A DNA stretch of 64,000 nt from positions 65,616,723-65,680,722 of the forward strand of contig JAHLJT010009419.1 in the NCBI GenBank assembly GCA_031308135.1, given 5' to 3'. Of the stretch, positions 11,013-23,500 are shown piece by piece; the stretch's first letter is position 1, and each line of letters begins with the position of its first letter. The position numbers and the translations under genes were made by a program. The stretch comes from Acheta domesticus (lineage: Eukaryota; Arthropoda; Insecta; Orthoptera; Gryllidae). The notes beneath the pieces are model-generated. The model did not search any database. It was given only the letters and a program-made list of their open reading frames with translations, and was not told the DNA's origin.

Positions 11013-13820
11013 ATGTGGACTTTAAGATTCAACTAGTGAGAACCGGAGACACGGGTCGGTCAATGAAATCTCCACATTACGGAGTTGGCCATTAAGCCAT
11101 CAGAGAGTACAAGTGACAATGGTTCTGAAACTTACTTTTTGATATTAAGAGCGCTGGAACGAAGCTGCAATGGAATGCAGAGAGGACAGCATGCGTAGGC
11201 GACTTCTTCACATGTATTGCTTAAACAACGCTCTAGTCAATAAACTAGTCCAAATGCTCAACAAACACAAACGGTAAGTGTCAGCCTCGTTTTTTTCTTA
11301 GCAAGTGAAAAGATGAAATTGTTATTACTGGTTTTTCTTGTAAGAATTGTAATTTTAACCTCCCTGGAGGTACCGCAAACCAAAGTAATCGCAGAAGCTC
11401 GAGTATATGTGTAATTGTGGGACATCAACATAGAAAACGTGAGAGTATTTAAATCTGCATTGAATAATAAATATCTAAGAAGGGACGGAATCAATCAGAA
11501 AGAAGGTTACCAGAAAAAATCAGCGAGAAATAAGTTAATGATAGATACGACAAAAAGACACCAAGAAACATAAGAGGCACAAATCGCAAAAACCAATGAA
11601 CAAAATAAATAATTCGTACTATGAAAACAGATCAGATAGGTATATTGAGTCATTTTCCCAGAGAACACGTCATTAGATTTTTTAGGTTTCATGGAATATA
11701 CCAAAAAGAATCAGAGAAATATTTCAATAATTGACTCTTGATACATTAAACCATGCGCAGTTGGGTTTAGGATATAAACAAATGGAATGGAATTGTTCTT
11801 ATTTATTTTTCTTTGTTTTCTCCCCTTCTCAGGCGTTCTTATCACATTCGAGATTTTATTTTACATTTATCTGTGTGAAGAATAGAAGGATAAAGGGTAG
11901 ATAGAGTGGATGGTTAAGCCGCATGAATATTCAAGGATAGGATGATATTCACATCCGACACTTGGTAGTAGGTGAAAATCAACCGCAGACAGCCAAAGTA
12001 TGAAAGCGCTTATGTTTCACAGAAGACTCTAATTCAGTGTTTATGTCCATTTGTCTCTGAAAAATTCTCGAATCTTCTGGGCTGAATATTGAGAGAGCAT
12101 CGAGCTGCGCTCTATCTTCACGTTTACATTCACGGTCATTGTGAATGGTACATCGGAGTTCATGTCTGTACTAATCGTACATAACCTCGCATCTTTGTTA
12201 TCGCTTTCAGTGTGACCACAACACATTCCTCAACCCGCCCGTTGAACCAGAAGACATTGTTTGCAACAGCTTCCGAGGCGTACTTCCCCGCCTAGCGAGG
12301 TGTCTGAAATGGGAGCGTGATGATTGATTTCGCAATATGAAGCGGCCTGTTGTTTTTGCGTCTCTCGCGAGTCCTGATGATTCACCGTGGAATGCGGACA
12401 GGTGGGCGCCGGGCGTTCCTGCATCTGACGTCACAGCGACCACGACTGACCCCACTGACCCAGAGTAGGGCGACTTCACTACGCTGTGGCAGCACAGTCG
12501 CTCTTAGAGTGAGGGTTAATTCCCCAGTTTTGAACAGAATGCTTTTTGTAAGATTTATAAGACGCCATTGATACAGAACCCTGCAAATCTGCTACTGCTA
12601 GATAGAAAGCTACGCCTAGGAATATATCAAACGAACTTACGACGATGTAAAACTATGCCAATTATATTACGAAAAAAATCACCTAGTGCACGTGCAATCC
12701 GCATCATACTTTTTGCTGAATCATACGTTTCCATCTACAAAGCGTCGGAAATGGAGTTACAGGCCCTTATTTTCCCGTGTTCAGGCATATGTAGAAGCCC
12801 ACTAGGTAAATTTATTTGAAAATGAGTGTTGTTTGAAATTTTTATTTTCAAAAATGATTTTTAGAGGGTAAGATCTTTGGAAAATCCTAGTTAGTAGCAG
12901 GTGTGCATATAAACGTGCAAAATCTACAAATACATTAAAATTGAATTGATCATTTGTTATGCTCTGAAACTTAATTTTTCGTCCGTTTTTCTTTTCTTAA
13001 TAAACTCTTAAACATATTAGAACAATTGTTTACGCACTGCAGAAGGACTACGTAATGAAAAACGCAGTTCAAAGCCTGGACGTTCCAAATGTTCACTGTG
13101 ACACGTTCACAAGGGCCACGACCATGTCAATAAACCAAGTTCTTCTCGCCGCAGCCACGAAACTACTCGCTAGCCTTTACGGAGACCGGACGTCAAATCC
13201 CGGTCACTCGGAATGGAACTTGCGGTGCACCGAACGGGTTCGCAGGGGCTTCTCAGGGGGCCCTCCCATTCCCCACCTCTCCCTCCGCTACTTTCACCCA
13301 ATACCCTCTATTGCGTTCATCGACATTCCGCGTCGTTCCTACAGCGCCTCATCAGTGTCCAATGGTCCACATCCAGTCCCCACAACATTCACTTCCTATT
13401 GGGGCCCCCCAAGTACACTCGCGGGGATACATGATGTTAAGAGTTATCGATTATTTATTCATATCGTGGATTCTACAGAGAGTCGAGATATATAATACAA
13501 ATATTTGATATTAGGAAACGCACATTTCATTAATGAACAGCTTCTCATTACTTACTTCCGGCAATAAATTATCTCCAAATACTATTAATACCCTGAATTA
13601 GATATTCCACGAGTACCCTCATAGATTGCAGAACAGAAAAAATATACGTAGTATTGATTTTAAAACCAACTAGTGGTGCTAAAACAGTACATACTTCCTC
13701 GCATCATTTCTAACTGCTCCGCTGTATTATACCACTACATAAATCTGCAAAAATGTTTTCAATCAACAATTTTTTTCCACACCCAAACTCGAACTGAAGT
13801 CCTCCCAAGTTTACTCGCCG
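11013..13820. other. Intronic DNA of gene B, nothing recognised
   Basis: Mostly AT-rich, with two modest GC-richer patches (12.23-12.50 and 13.10-13.44 kb). The plus-strand open frame 13055-13495 and minus-strand frames near 12.2-12.5 kb show no family motif or exon-like splice boundaries. I looked here for the missing Osiris middle exon and did not find it. Confidence 0.4.
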
Positions 13821-13829
13821 TGAGCCTGT

Positions 13830-14935
13830 ACTGGAACGCGTGAGTTTCGAACTCGGTTTTAAAATGTTGACTTTTTGCATTTTTTTTTCAATTTTCGAAA
13901 ATAAGGAGAAATCTCCGAAAATGCATAATACTTTTATCGCGTTTTGTTACACACGAAGAGAAAATTTAATGAAAAAAATTGGAGCTGCTTTTGACAAAAT
14001 ATTTTTTTTAGAAATTGTATAAATTTCAGACACATCGTACGCGAAATATACTAATTTTCTTCAAAAAATTGCACACTTTTTCAAAGAGCATGTTTTTTTA
14101 CAACTGACTTTTTTCTAAGCCAAAATTCTCTATCTTCAATATTGTAGTTTTCAAATGTCAACTCTATTTAATTTTCTAAAATACAGAATTAGCCGAAAAT
14201 GAGACTATCACCATATATTGTACAGTATCTTGTTACATATTAGGAGAAAATTTAGGACAAATTTGGAGATGTTTTTGAGAAAAGACAAAAAATTGAAATC
14301 GTCAATATTTCGCGCATAATTACTTACGAAAAATTTTACATAAACGTATTTCAAGATGTGTATTTAACGAAAAGCTTTAATTAAGTAAACAAATATTTAT
14401 CTTCAATATTGTAATTGTAGCAAGACGCTAAAAATTGCACATTTGAAATTTTCAACGATTTCAAAATCAGCTATTTCAACGAACATGAGACCTGCACCAT
14501 TCTCTTAAATATTCTCTACGCTATCCGGGGATAAAGTTTAATCAAAAAATTTGGAACTATTTTTGAGAATATTTTGAAAAATGTTTGAAGCTTCATGTAA
14601 AGTACCCTCAAAAATCGAAATGTCCATTTGATTCTCACAAAACATTGAGTTCAATCATATAGATCAGGGAATATCATTTTTTAGAAAATCGACTCAACAG
14701 TTTAGGCGCTAACGTTGACCACAGTTGGACGGACAGACACACAGACGTTTTGCCGGCAATCTATTTTTCTGTATCAAGGGCCCACAAAACATTGATTCTG
14801 ACTAGACCACGTGTTAGAGGAAGTAATTTACATTGAATAGGAAAAGGATGTATCCACATTTTCGTTACCACGGCCCGACAATAAAAGTTTTTCTGTCGAA
14901 AATGACCCGTTTTCTGGCGCACGATTACGATACTC
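13830..14935 (+). repeat. Dispersed repeat with three tandem ~290-bp monomers
   Basis: Three successive monomers begin near 13.83, 14.10 and 14.40 kb. Each carries variants of 'gagaaaatttaatgaaaaaaattggag...tttttgaga' and of 'gaacatgagacctgcacc'. The last is followed by 'gcttcatgtaaagtaccc' (14590-14606), a 'ttggacggacagacacacagacg' segment (14724-14747) and 'ccacattttcgttaccacgg' (14856-14875). The same 3' half recurs at 44.87-45.37 kb and, inverted, at 41.18-41.70 kb. No coding capacity or terminal repeats were recognised, so the class is unknown. Confidence 0.72.
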
Positions 14936-16440
14936 TCTCTTATGTTTGCAAGGGCGAGAAAATAAATTAAATTTATTAAACATAATACATTAAGTGTTTA
15001 AGTGTATTATTGTGTTTATGTAGTGAACAGATTGTCAGCGTGCTTCATTAAAATGTGATTTAATTTTTCATCTGCCTTTTTCCTGGACTTTCTATTATTT
15101 TTCGATCTTAATGTAAGCTAATGCAATTGTCGGCAACGACGAACAATCTACCTCATCGAATTGATGTTTCTTATTTTCAATACGTGGCCTAAAGGGAGGG
15201 GCTCTTCACTTAATTTTGCAATACAACTAAATATTGAAAAGAAAACAACGGATTTTGAAATGTTAGAAATGTAATCTTACGAATTATTGATCTTCTCTTT
15301 TTCTACCAACAAAGATTAAGTTTCAATGTGTTCCAGTGCCCATTTCCTCTTTGGCCTGCCTACATCTCTCCTTCCTCGTAGAATATATTGAAGTTGTAGT
15401 GCCGGTAATATCTCTCTTGGCATCTTTTCCAAATGTTCAAACTACATTTTTTATTAGTAGATCTTTTAACACTGGAGTGACATGCAGCTATCTTGTATCT
15501 ATCTTATCTCTCTTGTATCTATATCCTGGAGTTCGTAAAAAGTTCATTTACTGTCACCTAATTTTTACTTTCATTTCTTTCCCAAATTAGTTTCGATTCA
15601 CATCCATTGGCAAGTACTTATTTTATTGTCTAAGTCCATATCATTTTCATAGGACCCAGCATCATAAGTAGTTAAAATTCTTCCGATGATCTAAAATGTT
15701 GTTATCAATTACAATTTTAATTCTAACTGGAAATTGCCTTAAAAGCTACGATTTTGTTTTGTTGGTTGATATACATTACAATGGAATAGTTTTGAAATAT
15801 TACTTAAAATAAGTATCGCGTCTTACAGCTTGTCTTAATTATGTTGCAAAATAACTTGATCATTAGCATAACGTAAAGTGTTAAAATATATTTTCCTTCT
15901 AGAGTTTTCCCCCCATTATCTACCTTCATCTTACATGCTCTGGAAACGTCGTCCATATAAATATCAAAACTGCGAGAGGCTTCAATTTTCCCTCACTCCC
16001 ATTTTTGAGGAATCTTCTTCGTACACTTCCCTTTTATACGAATTTCGTATCTAAAGCACACGGAAGCTCTTGTTTTTCCCCTCATGGGCCAGAATCAACG
16101 AATCCTCTTCATTCCGCCTGGAATTGTTTCCACTCCTTATCATTCGTAATTAGGTTCTTGAGAGGGGACGTTCCACACTCCCTCACCATTTTCCTGTTAT
16201 TCAGTTTACCAGGCTGGGATCCTACCTATCGGTAACTCGCTAAAGTAGCTATGGCCCTTTTCAGCTAGTTCCTCGGTTCTCATCCCGATGTGATCCTTTG
16301 ACTCTTAGCGGAATGATGTTTAATGATAGGATAGAGTTGGGAATGATTAGTGGAGCATAATCTTGGAATGCATATCGGCAGAGGAAACGGGTGAACCCCG
16401 AGAAAATCTGCCGCGAACCCGTTTTTTCATCGAAGTTTCG
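14936..16440. other. Intronic DNA of gene B, nothing recognised
   Basis: AT-rich sequence with no supported gene or RNA. The short plus-strand frames at 15336-15590 and 16005-16235 have no motif. Confidence 0.4.
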
Positions 16441-16444
16441 AAGT

Positions 16445-16528
16445 TTCACTTGGAATAGCCTGACATCGAATCTGGGGACCAGAGGTGGGAGGCTTGCAGT
16501 CTGATCACTACGCCACAGGGTGCCCACC
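16445..16528 (-). mobile_element. tRNA-derived SINE relic (head)
   Basis: On the minus strand 'gtggcgtagtgatcagactg' is a good A-box region (TGGCGTAGTGA). 'ggtccccagattcgatgtc' about 45 bp further on is a B-box-like segment. The body may continue leftwards to about 16260. Spacing fits a tRNA-derived promoter, but it is not a functional tRNA. Confidence 0.5.
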
Positions 16529-17169
16529 TAAGCACACTGGGGTTAGAGTATATAGCTTGTATTAGATGATTTAGATATATCTTTTTTTAAGAATTGTTTA
16601 ATCAATATTCTATTAACTTTATTGAAAGCTTTCTCTAAGTCTCTGAATGCCAAAGGTGTTTCATAGTTAAACTCCTTTCTTTCTTCAATTATTATTTATA
16701 TTGTAAATAGGTCATTTGTACAAGTTCGTCCTTTTCAAAACAAAACTACTCTTTAGATAAAAGTGAATTTATTACAGCTTTCAAAGAGTTTTTAATCATT
16801 CTAGTATACAATTTATGTTGTGTCTAATAGGCTTGTTGATATGTTTTGCTTCTTTAATGTGTGATTGATTTCCACACATGTTCAATTTGTCTATAAGTAG
16901 TAAATGCAGCTGTGATGAGTATTAGCTTGGAAGTTTTCTCATATCTATTGCTTACTTATCTCTGGAACGCTATTGCACATTATACGTGAATTTATCCTTA
17001 TTCAAGAGGCCAAGCCACGATTGCTTTGATATGTGAAACAGCTCAGCGAGCGCTGAACCTTCTAACACCCGGCGCTTGAGAACAAAACACTCCAGCGCGA
17101 ACAAGTGGAGCGCCTTGCAGCACTCTACTGTCCAACCTCCTCCAACCACTCTGGACATCCCTCGCCGGA

Positions 17170-17530
17170 TTAGGTACCGGCTAACCTCGCGCCCAGAAAG
17201 TGAAGACGTCTACAGATGCCATTTGGACTGTGTACCGCAGGGCTGACTATGTGGAGCATTTGGCAGACCCGGAAAGCCGAAAGTGGGTCGTTCCTTGCAG
17301 TGGTTCCGCCGGGCGACGGCGGAGGGCTGAGTGGCCGGGAGTCCTCGGTCGCGCCGGCTGCCCAAGGGGGGGGGAGGCAGGTTGCAGGCACTGTGCCGCT
17401 CCGCTGCCGTCGCGCGTCGCCGCCGCCGCCGCTAAGGGCACTACGCGAGCCACACCGTCCACTTGGTCGCGCCCCGTCGCTTGACTTCATGCCCGCTTCC
17501 CCTCTGACTGTCCTCAGCTTACTCACGCGC
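17170..17530. other. CpG-rich patch inside the gene B intron
   Basis: A strikingly GC- and CpG-rich block, including (CCG)n-like runs near 17420-17435, lies in AT-rich intron. Several overlapping frames are open on both strands simply because stops are rare. None matches the Osiris middle domain. A six-residue MPFGLC at 17214-17231 on the plus strand recalls gypsy-type reverse transcriptase but is not followed by the expected motif. It could be a CpG island, an unrecognised exon or a repeat. Confidence 0.4.
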
Positions 17531-17559
17531 CATCCCTTGTAATCGGTGACCCTGGTGTA

Positions 17560-18460
17560 GTGCTAAGTTTTCTCGCTGTCCACCTTTACATATCATGGAC
17601 AAGCCGTGTGGTATTTTGTTTGGACATCGCGGTTTCGGGCCAGATTTTCTCCGTGACTTCCCATTATTCTTCCTTTATCCTATCATTACTACTCACTCAT
17701 ATTGTAACATCACAGTCAGCATTTTCAGCATCACAACCAGCCAAGAAGAGGCGATGAGGTGTGATAAGGGTTCACCTTCAACCTCTTGGTACCGGAATTC
17801 AAAACCTCGTCGATCCGTGTGGAATGTTTGGTGGACAATGTATGTTCGAGGCAAGTTTTCTCTGTGTCCTTCCTTTTCCCTCCCTTCATTCATTTATTCC
17901 TACAAACTCATTCATAAGATCACAATCACCAATTCATTCACCCAGATTGGGAGGACTGTGGTGACTCCCCGCACTCCTCACTCCGCTTGGTACAGGAGTT
18001 CAAAATCCCGGCGATCGATGTGAAATTTGTGAGGACAACTCGAGTTATTGACAGTTTTTTTACAGTATTCCCTTCCTCTTTCCCATTATTACTACATCAC
18101 GCATGTCTTAACATCGTACTCGTCAATCAATCGTGGTAAAATGACCCGTTTTTCAGGGATCGGATTGATCGTATTCAGATTCTATATGGGAGTTTATATC
18201 CCAGACTATCAACGAAGGATTTGGGGTGAACAAAGCGGGTATGAGGTAGATTTTCTGTGCGCTGTTTCCCATTCCCCGCATCCATCCCATCATCGCTCTA
18301 CATCATAATCACTCATCCATCAAGATCTGATCGGGTTGAAGTCATCCTGCTTGCCTTCCACCTCCGGATATCGGGGTACAAATCCTGATCGGTTCTTGTG
18401 TAATTCGTCGTAATCAAAGCGAGTTCACGGCAGTTTACTAGCGATCTCTGACCATTGCGC
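17560..18460 (+). repeat. Tandem ~190-bp units containing a tRNA-like (SINE) segment
   Basis: The phrase 'ttggtaccggaattcaaaacc...gatccgtgtggaat' recurs with changes near 17600, 17800, 17990 and 18370, with a weak copy near 18180. Spacing is about 190 bp or a multiple of it. The tRNA-like part resembles a B box (GGTTCAAATCC form). A better preserved single copy lies at 30440-30610. Pyrimidine-rich 'cccttcattcatttattc' segments separate the units. Confidence 0.6.
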
Positions 18461-20282
18461 CGTTATCATTCACATCTCGCCATAATCATCTATTTATTAA
18501 ATCATTTATATATCTATATCTTACCATGGAACTTGTATACTGGAATTGTAATAAGGAATGAAGTTCACCGGCTACTGTGGCTAAATGGCTCAATGTTTTT
18601 GGCTCCGGAGCCTGACTTGGAGCTTGAGCAGATAGATGGATTCCACCGAAATTTCTCCAAACACTTCAGAATGATGATTAAATTTCTCTTTTTTTCGACG
18701 AAACGCAGCCTACTCTGAAAGAAAATAATGAGTATGTAGAAGTTGCATGTCCTTTGAAAGCTGTGCTTCCAGTTTACAATTTGTTAATAAGCGTCGTATC
18801 CATTTCCAACTTTCTAGCAGGGCTGCACGCAAATAGTGTTTTGAAAAGCAGCTAAAGAAAGTGAACAAATAGAACAGGCGACATGAGGGAGGCGCTATGT
18901 AATAGATGGAGATACAAACTATTGCATGTGTTCAGGTAGTTGGGTTAAGTTGGCTAACAAAAAATAGCTAATTTCACACAATCAATTTTACCCCCTCTGT
19001 TCGCAAGCGCTCGCCACCCTGCATTTCCAAGTCAACAACGAGAACCCAGCCCGCGATTAACACAAAACATCTTTGAGTCGTAACAAGTCAAAATTGTCTC
19101 GACACTTCACTCCAAAATACGTATCTCGTTTTCTTGACTTACTTTCCTCGCGTAACTACTGCTAAAGTAGTAGAGAAATGTACTTTCCTTTTCAACCGGA
19201 ACTATTTCCGATATTTCCCAATCTCCTTCCCCGCTGCCTTCTATCAGGGCCTGAAGGATTTTGTAGGATAACCCGCGGTCACTACCGCTCCCCTAGAAAC
19301 CCTTCCCGGGGATTAGCCCCCTCTTGCTTTGAGAATAGTCCTTCGACACATCTCGAACTTTACATTAGGGTGGAAGTACCCCGAAACGTTTGCATTAAGT
19401 CAGTGCTTTACGTTAGAACCCGTCTGGGTATTTGTATCATTATTGTAGGCGTACTACAAAAATATTTCTACTTAAATAAATCCACGCATTCCGTACATGT
19501 TCCATTTATCCCCAAACTTTTTTTTTCAACTAATTTACTTCTTCTTCGGCTGTGATGCCTTTCAAGGGCTTGGATACGATAGTGTTTTCATTATTAGGAA
19601 TGGGCATCCTTGGATTTTTGAACTTTATATCGCTGCTCCATTGTTAGGTGTTGGTTTGGGATGGACCTGTTTTAGGATTTGTTTAACATTTATATGTTTA
19701 AAAATTAAGCTAACTGTTGATTTGGTATTATCATGTACCTACGGAAGGTGGAATTTATCTTTTGGGAATTTTGATTTGATTCGGCAAGGGTGCACAGCAT
19801 TACGTCCGAGGTTGAATGTATCCACAAACTTGAAATGTTCGTTAAAAAGCACTCGCTCGCAGCTCGGGGTGCCCATAGATCGGGAGCTGGCGTCAGTCTA
19901 GCGAAACTAACAAGCCGGACTCACTAGTGTACGCCCGCTGTTCCTCACGCGCTTCTCCTTTCCCGCCCCGATCTTTCTCCCGTGGTCTCTTCTACAACAC
20001 CTTTCTTGATGCTCTCCTTCATTATCCTCTTACTTCCCTTCATACGCCTTACCTATTTTTCACTTCACTTGTAACACCGCATGATCTCCGAATATTCAGT
20101 TTTGCTTTTTTTCCCTCTTACCTAAACCCCCGCCATCGTATACGCCTCGTTCCTTGTAACTGGGTTTCTATTAGCACCTTGTGAGTTATCTTACTTTCCG
20201 CTTTACTCCACCTTTCAGTTTTTTACTCTGCCTACCGTGTTTAACTCTTTTGAACTCGCCTTGTTTTTTACTTAGCTCATGT
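18461..20282. other. Intronic DNA of gene B, nothing recognised
   Basis: No gene motif was found on either strand. The plus-strand frames at 19178-19555, 19497-19901 and 19927-20184 overlap one another and carry no recognisable domain. Confidence 0.4.
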
Positions 20283-20592
20283 CCTGCCCTCTTCCCTTTT
20301 AATCTCATCTCCCTTTTAACATCTTCCTTTTAAACTCCTTCTTCCTTTTAAAGTCCTCCTTCCCGTTAAACTTCTGTCTTTTAAACGCCTTTATCCTTTA
20401 AAGCCTTCTTCCTTTTAAACGTCTCCTTACTTTATACTCCTTTTTCCTTTTAAAAGCTTTCTTCCTTTTAAACGCCTTCTTCCTTGTAAACGCCTTCTTC
20501 ATTATAAATGTCTTCTTCCCTTTAAATGTTTTCTTCCCTTTAAATGTCTTCTTCCCTTTAAGCGCCTTCTTCCCTTTAAACTCTGGCCGCAC
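20283..20592. repeat. 18-bp minisatellite
   Basis: About 15 copies of an 18-bp unit of the form 'cttccttttaaacgcctt' lie head to tail with point changes. Read on the minus strand it gives a Lys-rich hexapeptide repeat (KGKKTF), but the open frame is a by-product of a repeat with a multiple-of-three length, with no start context or splice sites, so no protein is claimed. Confidence 0.8.
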
Positions 20593-23500
20593 TTTGTATT
20601 TGCCCTTACTTCTCTCTGGCTTTCCTCTTACTATTAATAAACCTTTCCTATGTTCTTAGGCCACGCTCTGATCAGCAAGGGCAAGTGTATATGGTATTAA
20701 ATGAGGAAGCCGGCAACTCTAGCCTGACGCTTACCCATCAGTGAATGTATATAAATTCTGATGATGAAAATAATGGTGTAGTTTATACAAATTAGGAGGA
20801 ATATAAAACCCTTTAAAGATATCACAAATGCGTTTTAGCCCGATCTACTCATATCAGATAATTTATTGAATTTTAAAACAAGCACATCACTGTATGGTTA
20901 GCTGAAAAGTTTGTCATAGGAGGTTGTTTTGTAGTATTATAATATATAATAAACATTTCAAAGACAATATCAACTTCGTTAGGAAATGCATTTAACCTTA
21001 ATCCATTTTACAGGATAGACAGTAGTCACATTAATTTTATTTGTGAAAACAGGTTGCAACAGCATATAATTGCAAGGTAGTATTTGAAGCCTCAAACATC
21101 GGAAAATCCTAGGTTCGAGTTAGGACGATGCCACTTTTTCAAAACTAGCTAAATAGCTCAGCGGAAGTGGAGCGCTGCCTGGATGAGAATTCCAGAAGCC
21201 AGTTGCTCTGATCGGTTATTTGCGAGGTTTCGCCGAACATGTCGAAACCTACACGTGTTCTTATTTCATAGCCCATTGGATGTGAGAATTTTGCTTGCAT
21301 ATGCCTCTTTCCCATCCTTAGAGGCGAGCGATGGATCGATCCCCAATCCCTTTCCACATTTTCGTACAAACTCACAAAGTTCACGGGAATAGGAAGCACC
21401 GAGAGGGGGCGTGACCCCATGTTTTGATATGGGCCAAATTAAAAGAAGGCAAAGAGAGAATAAAGTGTAATGACTAGGTAGCGAGTTTTCATAACCCAAA
21501 ACATCGCCAAAAATAATCAATAAAATGGTCTTAAAATGTTTTTAAAACGCCATAAAAGCAAAAAAAGATAACTTTTTTATTAAAATCTGTTCAGAAGAAC
21601 AATTCAAACTATTGGATATATTACTGATGTAATCGAAGCTTCTCCCTTTCATTCATGTGAAATCAGTTTCCAAACCCTTGGTTTGGACTGTTCTGTACCA
21701 GAAAATCTCTGTCTTTAGTTATAGCAAAATCGGCCAAATCGACAAGGGCTCTGATAGGCGTCGCAGGAAGCTTAGATACTCACAACGGCTGATATTACAA
21801 TTTCTGTGAGAAGAAATCAGATAGGCTACTCAGATATTCTCTGGAGAACATTTGTTGCATTCGTAAATATTATTTTAAGTTAGTGCCATTAAAATGATAT
21901 TAAAAATGGATAAAATTAGTGAATATGCTTTAAAACGACGGGAAAATGTAAAACAAATATCTTATTAGTCGAAATCGACGTAAAACACAAAACTATGTAA
22001 TACAAAAGTGGGGTCACTTTCTTTTGTCATAGCGTAGAATTAATGTCTATACTAAAAGGTATTGTTCTACAGCGATAAGAAAAAAATGTCATTTCATGAA
22101 AATCCACCCTTAGTGATGACACTGCCTTCTCCTACCAACGAAATTGCCGGTAGCTGACACGAAGTCAACTTCGAATATTAAGGGCCTAAATATAGGGTAT
22201 TAAAAGCTTTCTATTACCCACTTCGGATTTAAAAACTTTCGTAGAGTGAATAATCACTTAGAAGCACAAAAAATCTTACTAAGACTGAATGTATGTACAC
22301 AGGTTGCGCGCGTGGTGGCAAGACCGTTTTCCAGGACTTTTAAGCAGAATAGCGCAAACTCCTGCACTAATCTTGTACGGTTGACGCCCAAGCGAGGAGG
22401 AGATCTACAAACAGAATTTCTTGGATTTAGTTTAAATTGCAGAAAGTACGCTAATTAGTTGTGGCAGAAATGCCAAGCCTTGCAGTTGTGGGAAGTAATC
22501 TTGGCTGCACCTAATTGCTATCTTAAAATTGAATTCGAAGTAGTAAATTATCAAATTACAATTGTTTGAAATAAAATTACTAAACTTATGTATTATGTAT
22601 AACCCGTGTTCCTTATCAGATGCTTTTGCAGTGGCTGAGCAAAAGTTGAATAGGTATGCGAAATATGTTTTAAATTAGCTATAATTACCTCATTTAACCC
22701 TTTTCCTGAATTTTAGTAGTTTACGTGTTTACTCGAATAGGAACTATGGGTATAATATCAATAAATAAATTAGTAAAAATAGAGGGCATTTTGAAATAAT
22801 ATAACGAAATTGAAATTAAATTGAATTGCTGTATTTGTGAAATGAGATTCGTTTCAAATTTTATTGCATTTGAACAGTTGTTCATTTCTATGTAACGAAA
22901 AGTTAATGAGTTATAAAATGTATGAGGTGTGTGTGAGCGTTATATGCTATTAATAATTTTGGGTACCTTACAACGTCAGTTCCATTTTTCTGAAAGATTA
23001 CAATTTTTAAGTTTATGAACATTTATATTCACGGGAAGTGCAGCCATAAGAAAGTATTTAGAAACCATAAGTATTCATGAATGGATAAAGCACAGAAGTG
23101 AAAGAGATGCAAATTACGCGGTTTTTTTACAAGATAATGTCAAAATGAATTCCGGCAATAAAAGTCTGACTATATATATACAAATAAATCGAAAAATCAG
23201 AATTCGATAACTGATGATGTACTATTATTGTGTAATGGTACTTTCACCTTACAGTTTAGACCCGCTGATCTCACAATACTGGAGACTCGGTAACTTGCCT
23301 TCCGGTTTGCTGAAGTCGCAAATTTTGTTACACAAAGAACGCCCATAATTTGAAAATGTTGTATTATTCGGTCCTCCTTCTGTGTAAACGTTTAATAGCA
23401 ACAAAGCCACGCTTTCATGAACTCCCTCTTCGTTAGATGCGATAAGAGTGGGGAGTTCAATTATTTCGTATACAGGAATATTATATAAAATCTGTAGTTA

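Noticed and set aside
13055..13495. 146-codon plus-strand open frame
   Set aside because: No recognisable domain, no splice or promoter signs, and a composition typical of a GC-richer intron patch.
17216..17542. MPFGLC at the start of a plus-strand frame, like gypsy-type reverse transcriptase
   Set aside because: Only six residues match; the following residues and the upstream motifs do not, so chance is likely.
20398..20592. Minus-strand Lys-rich (KGKKTF) repeat protein
   Set aside because: Produced by an 18-bp minisatellite; nothing besides the open frame supports a gene.
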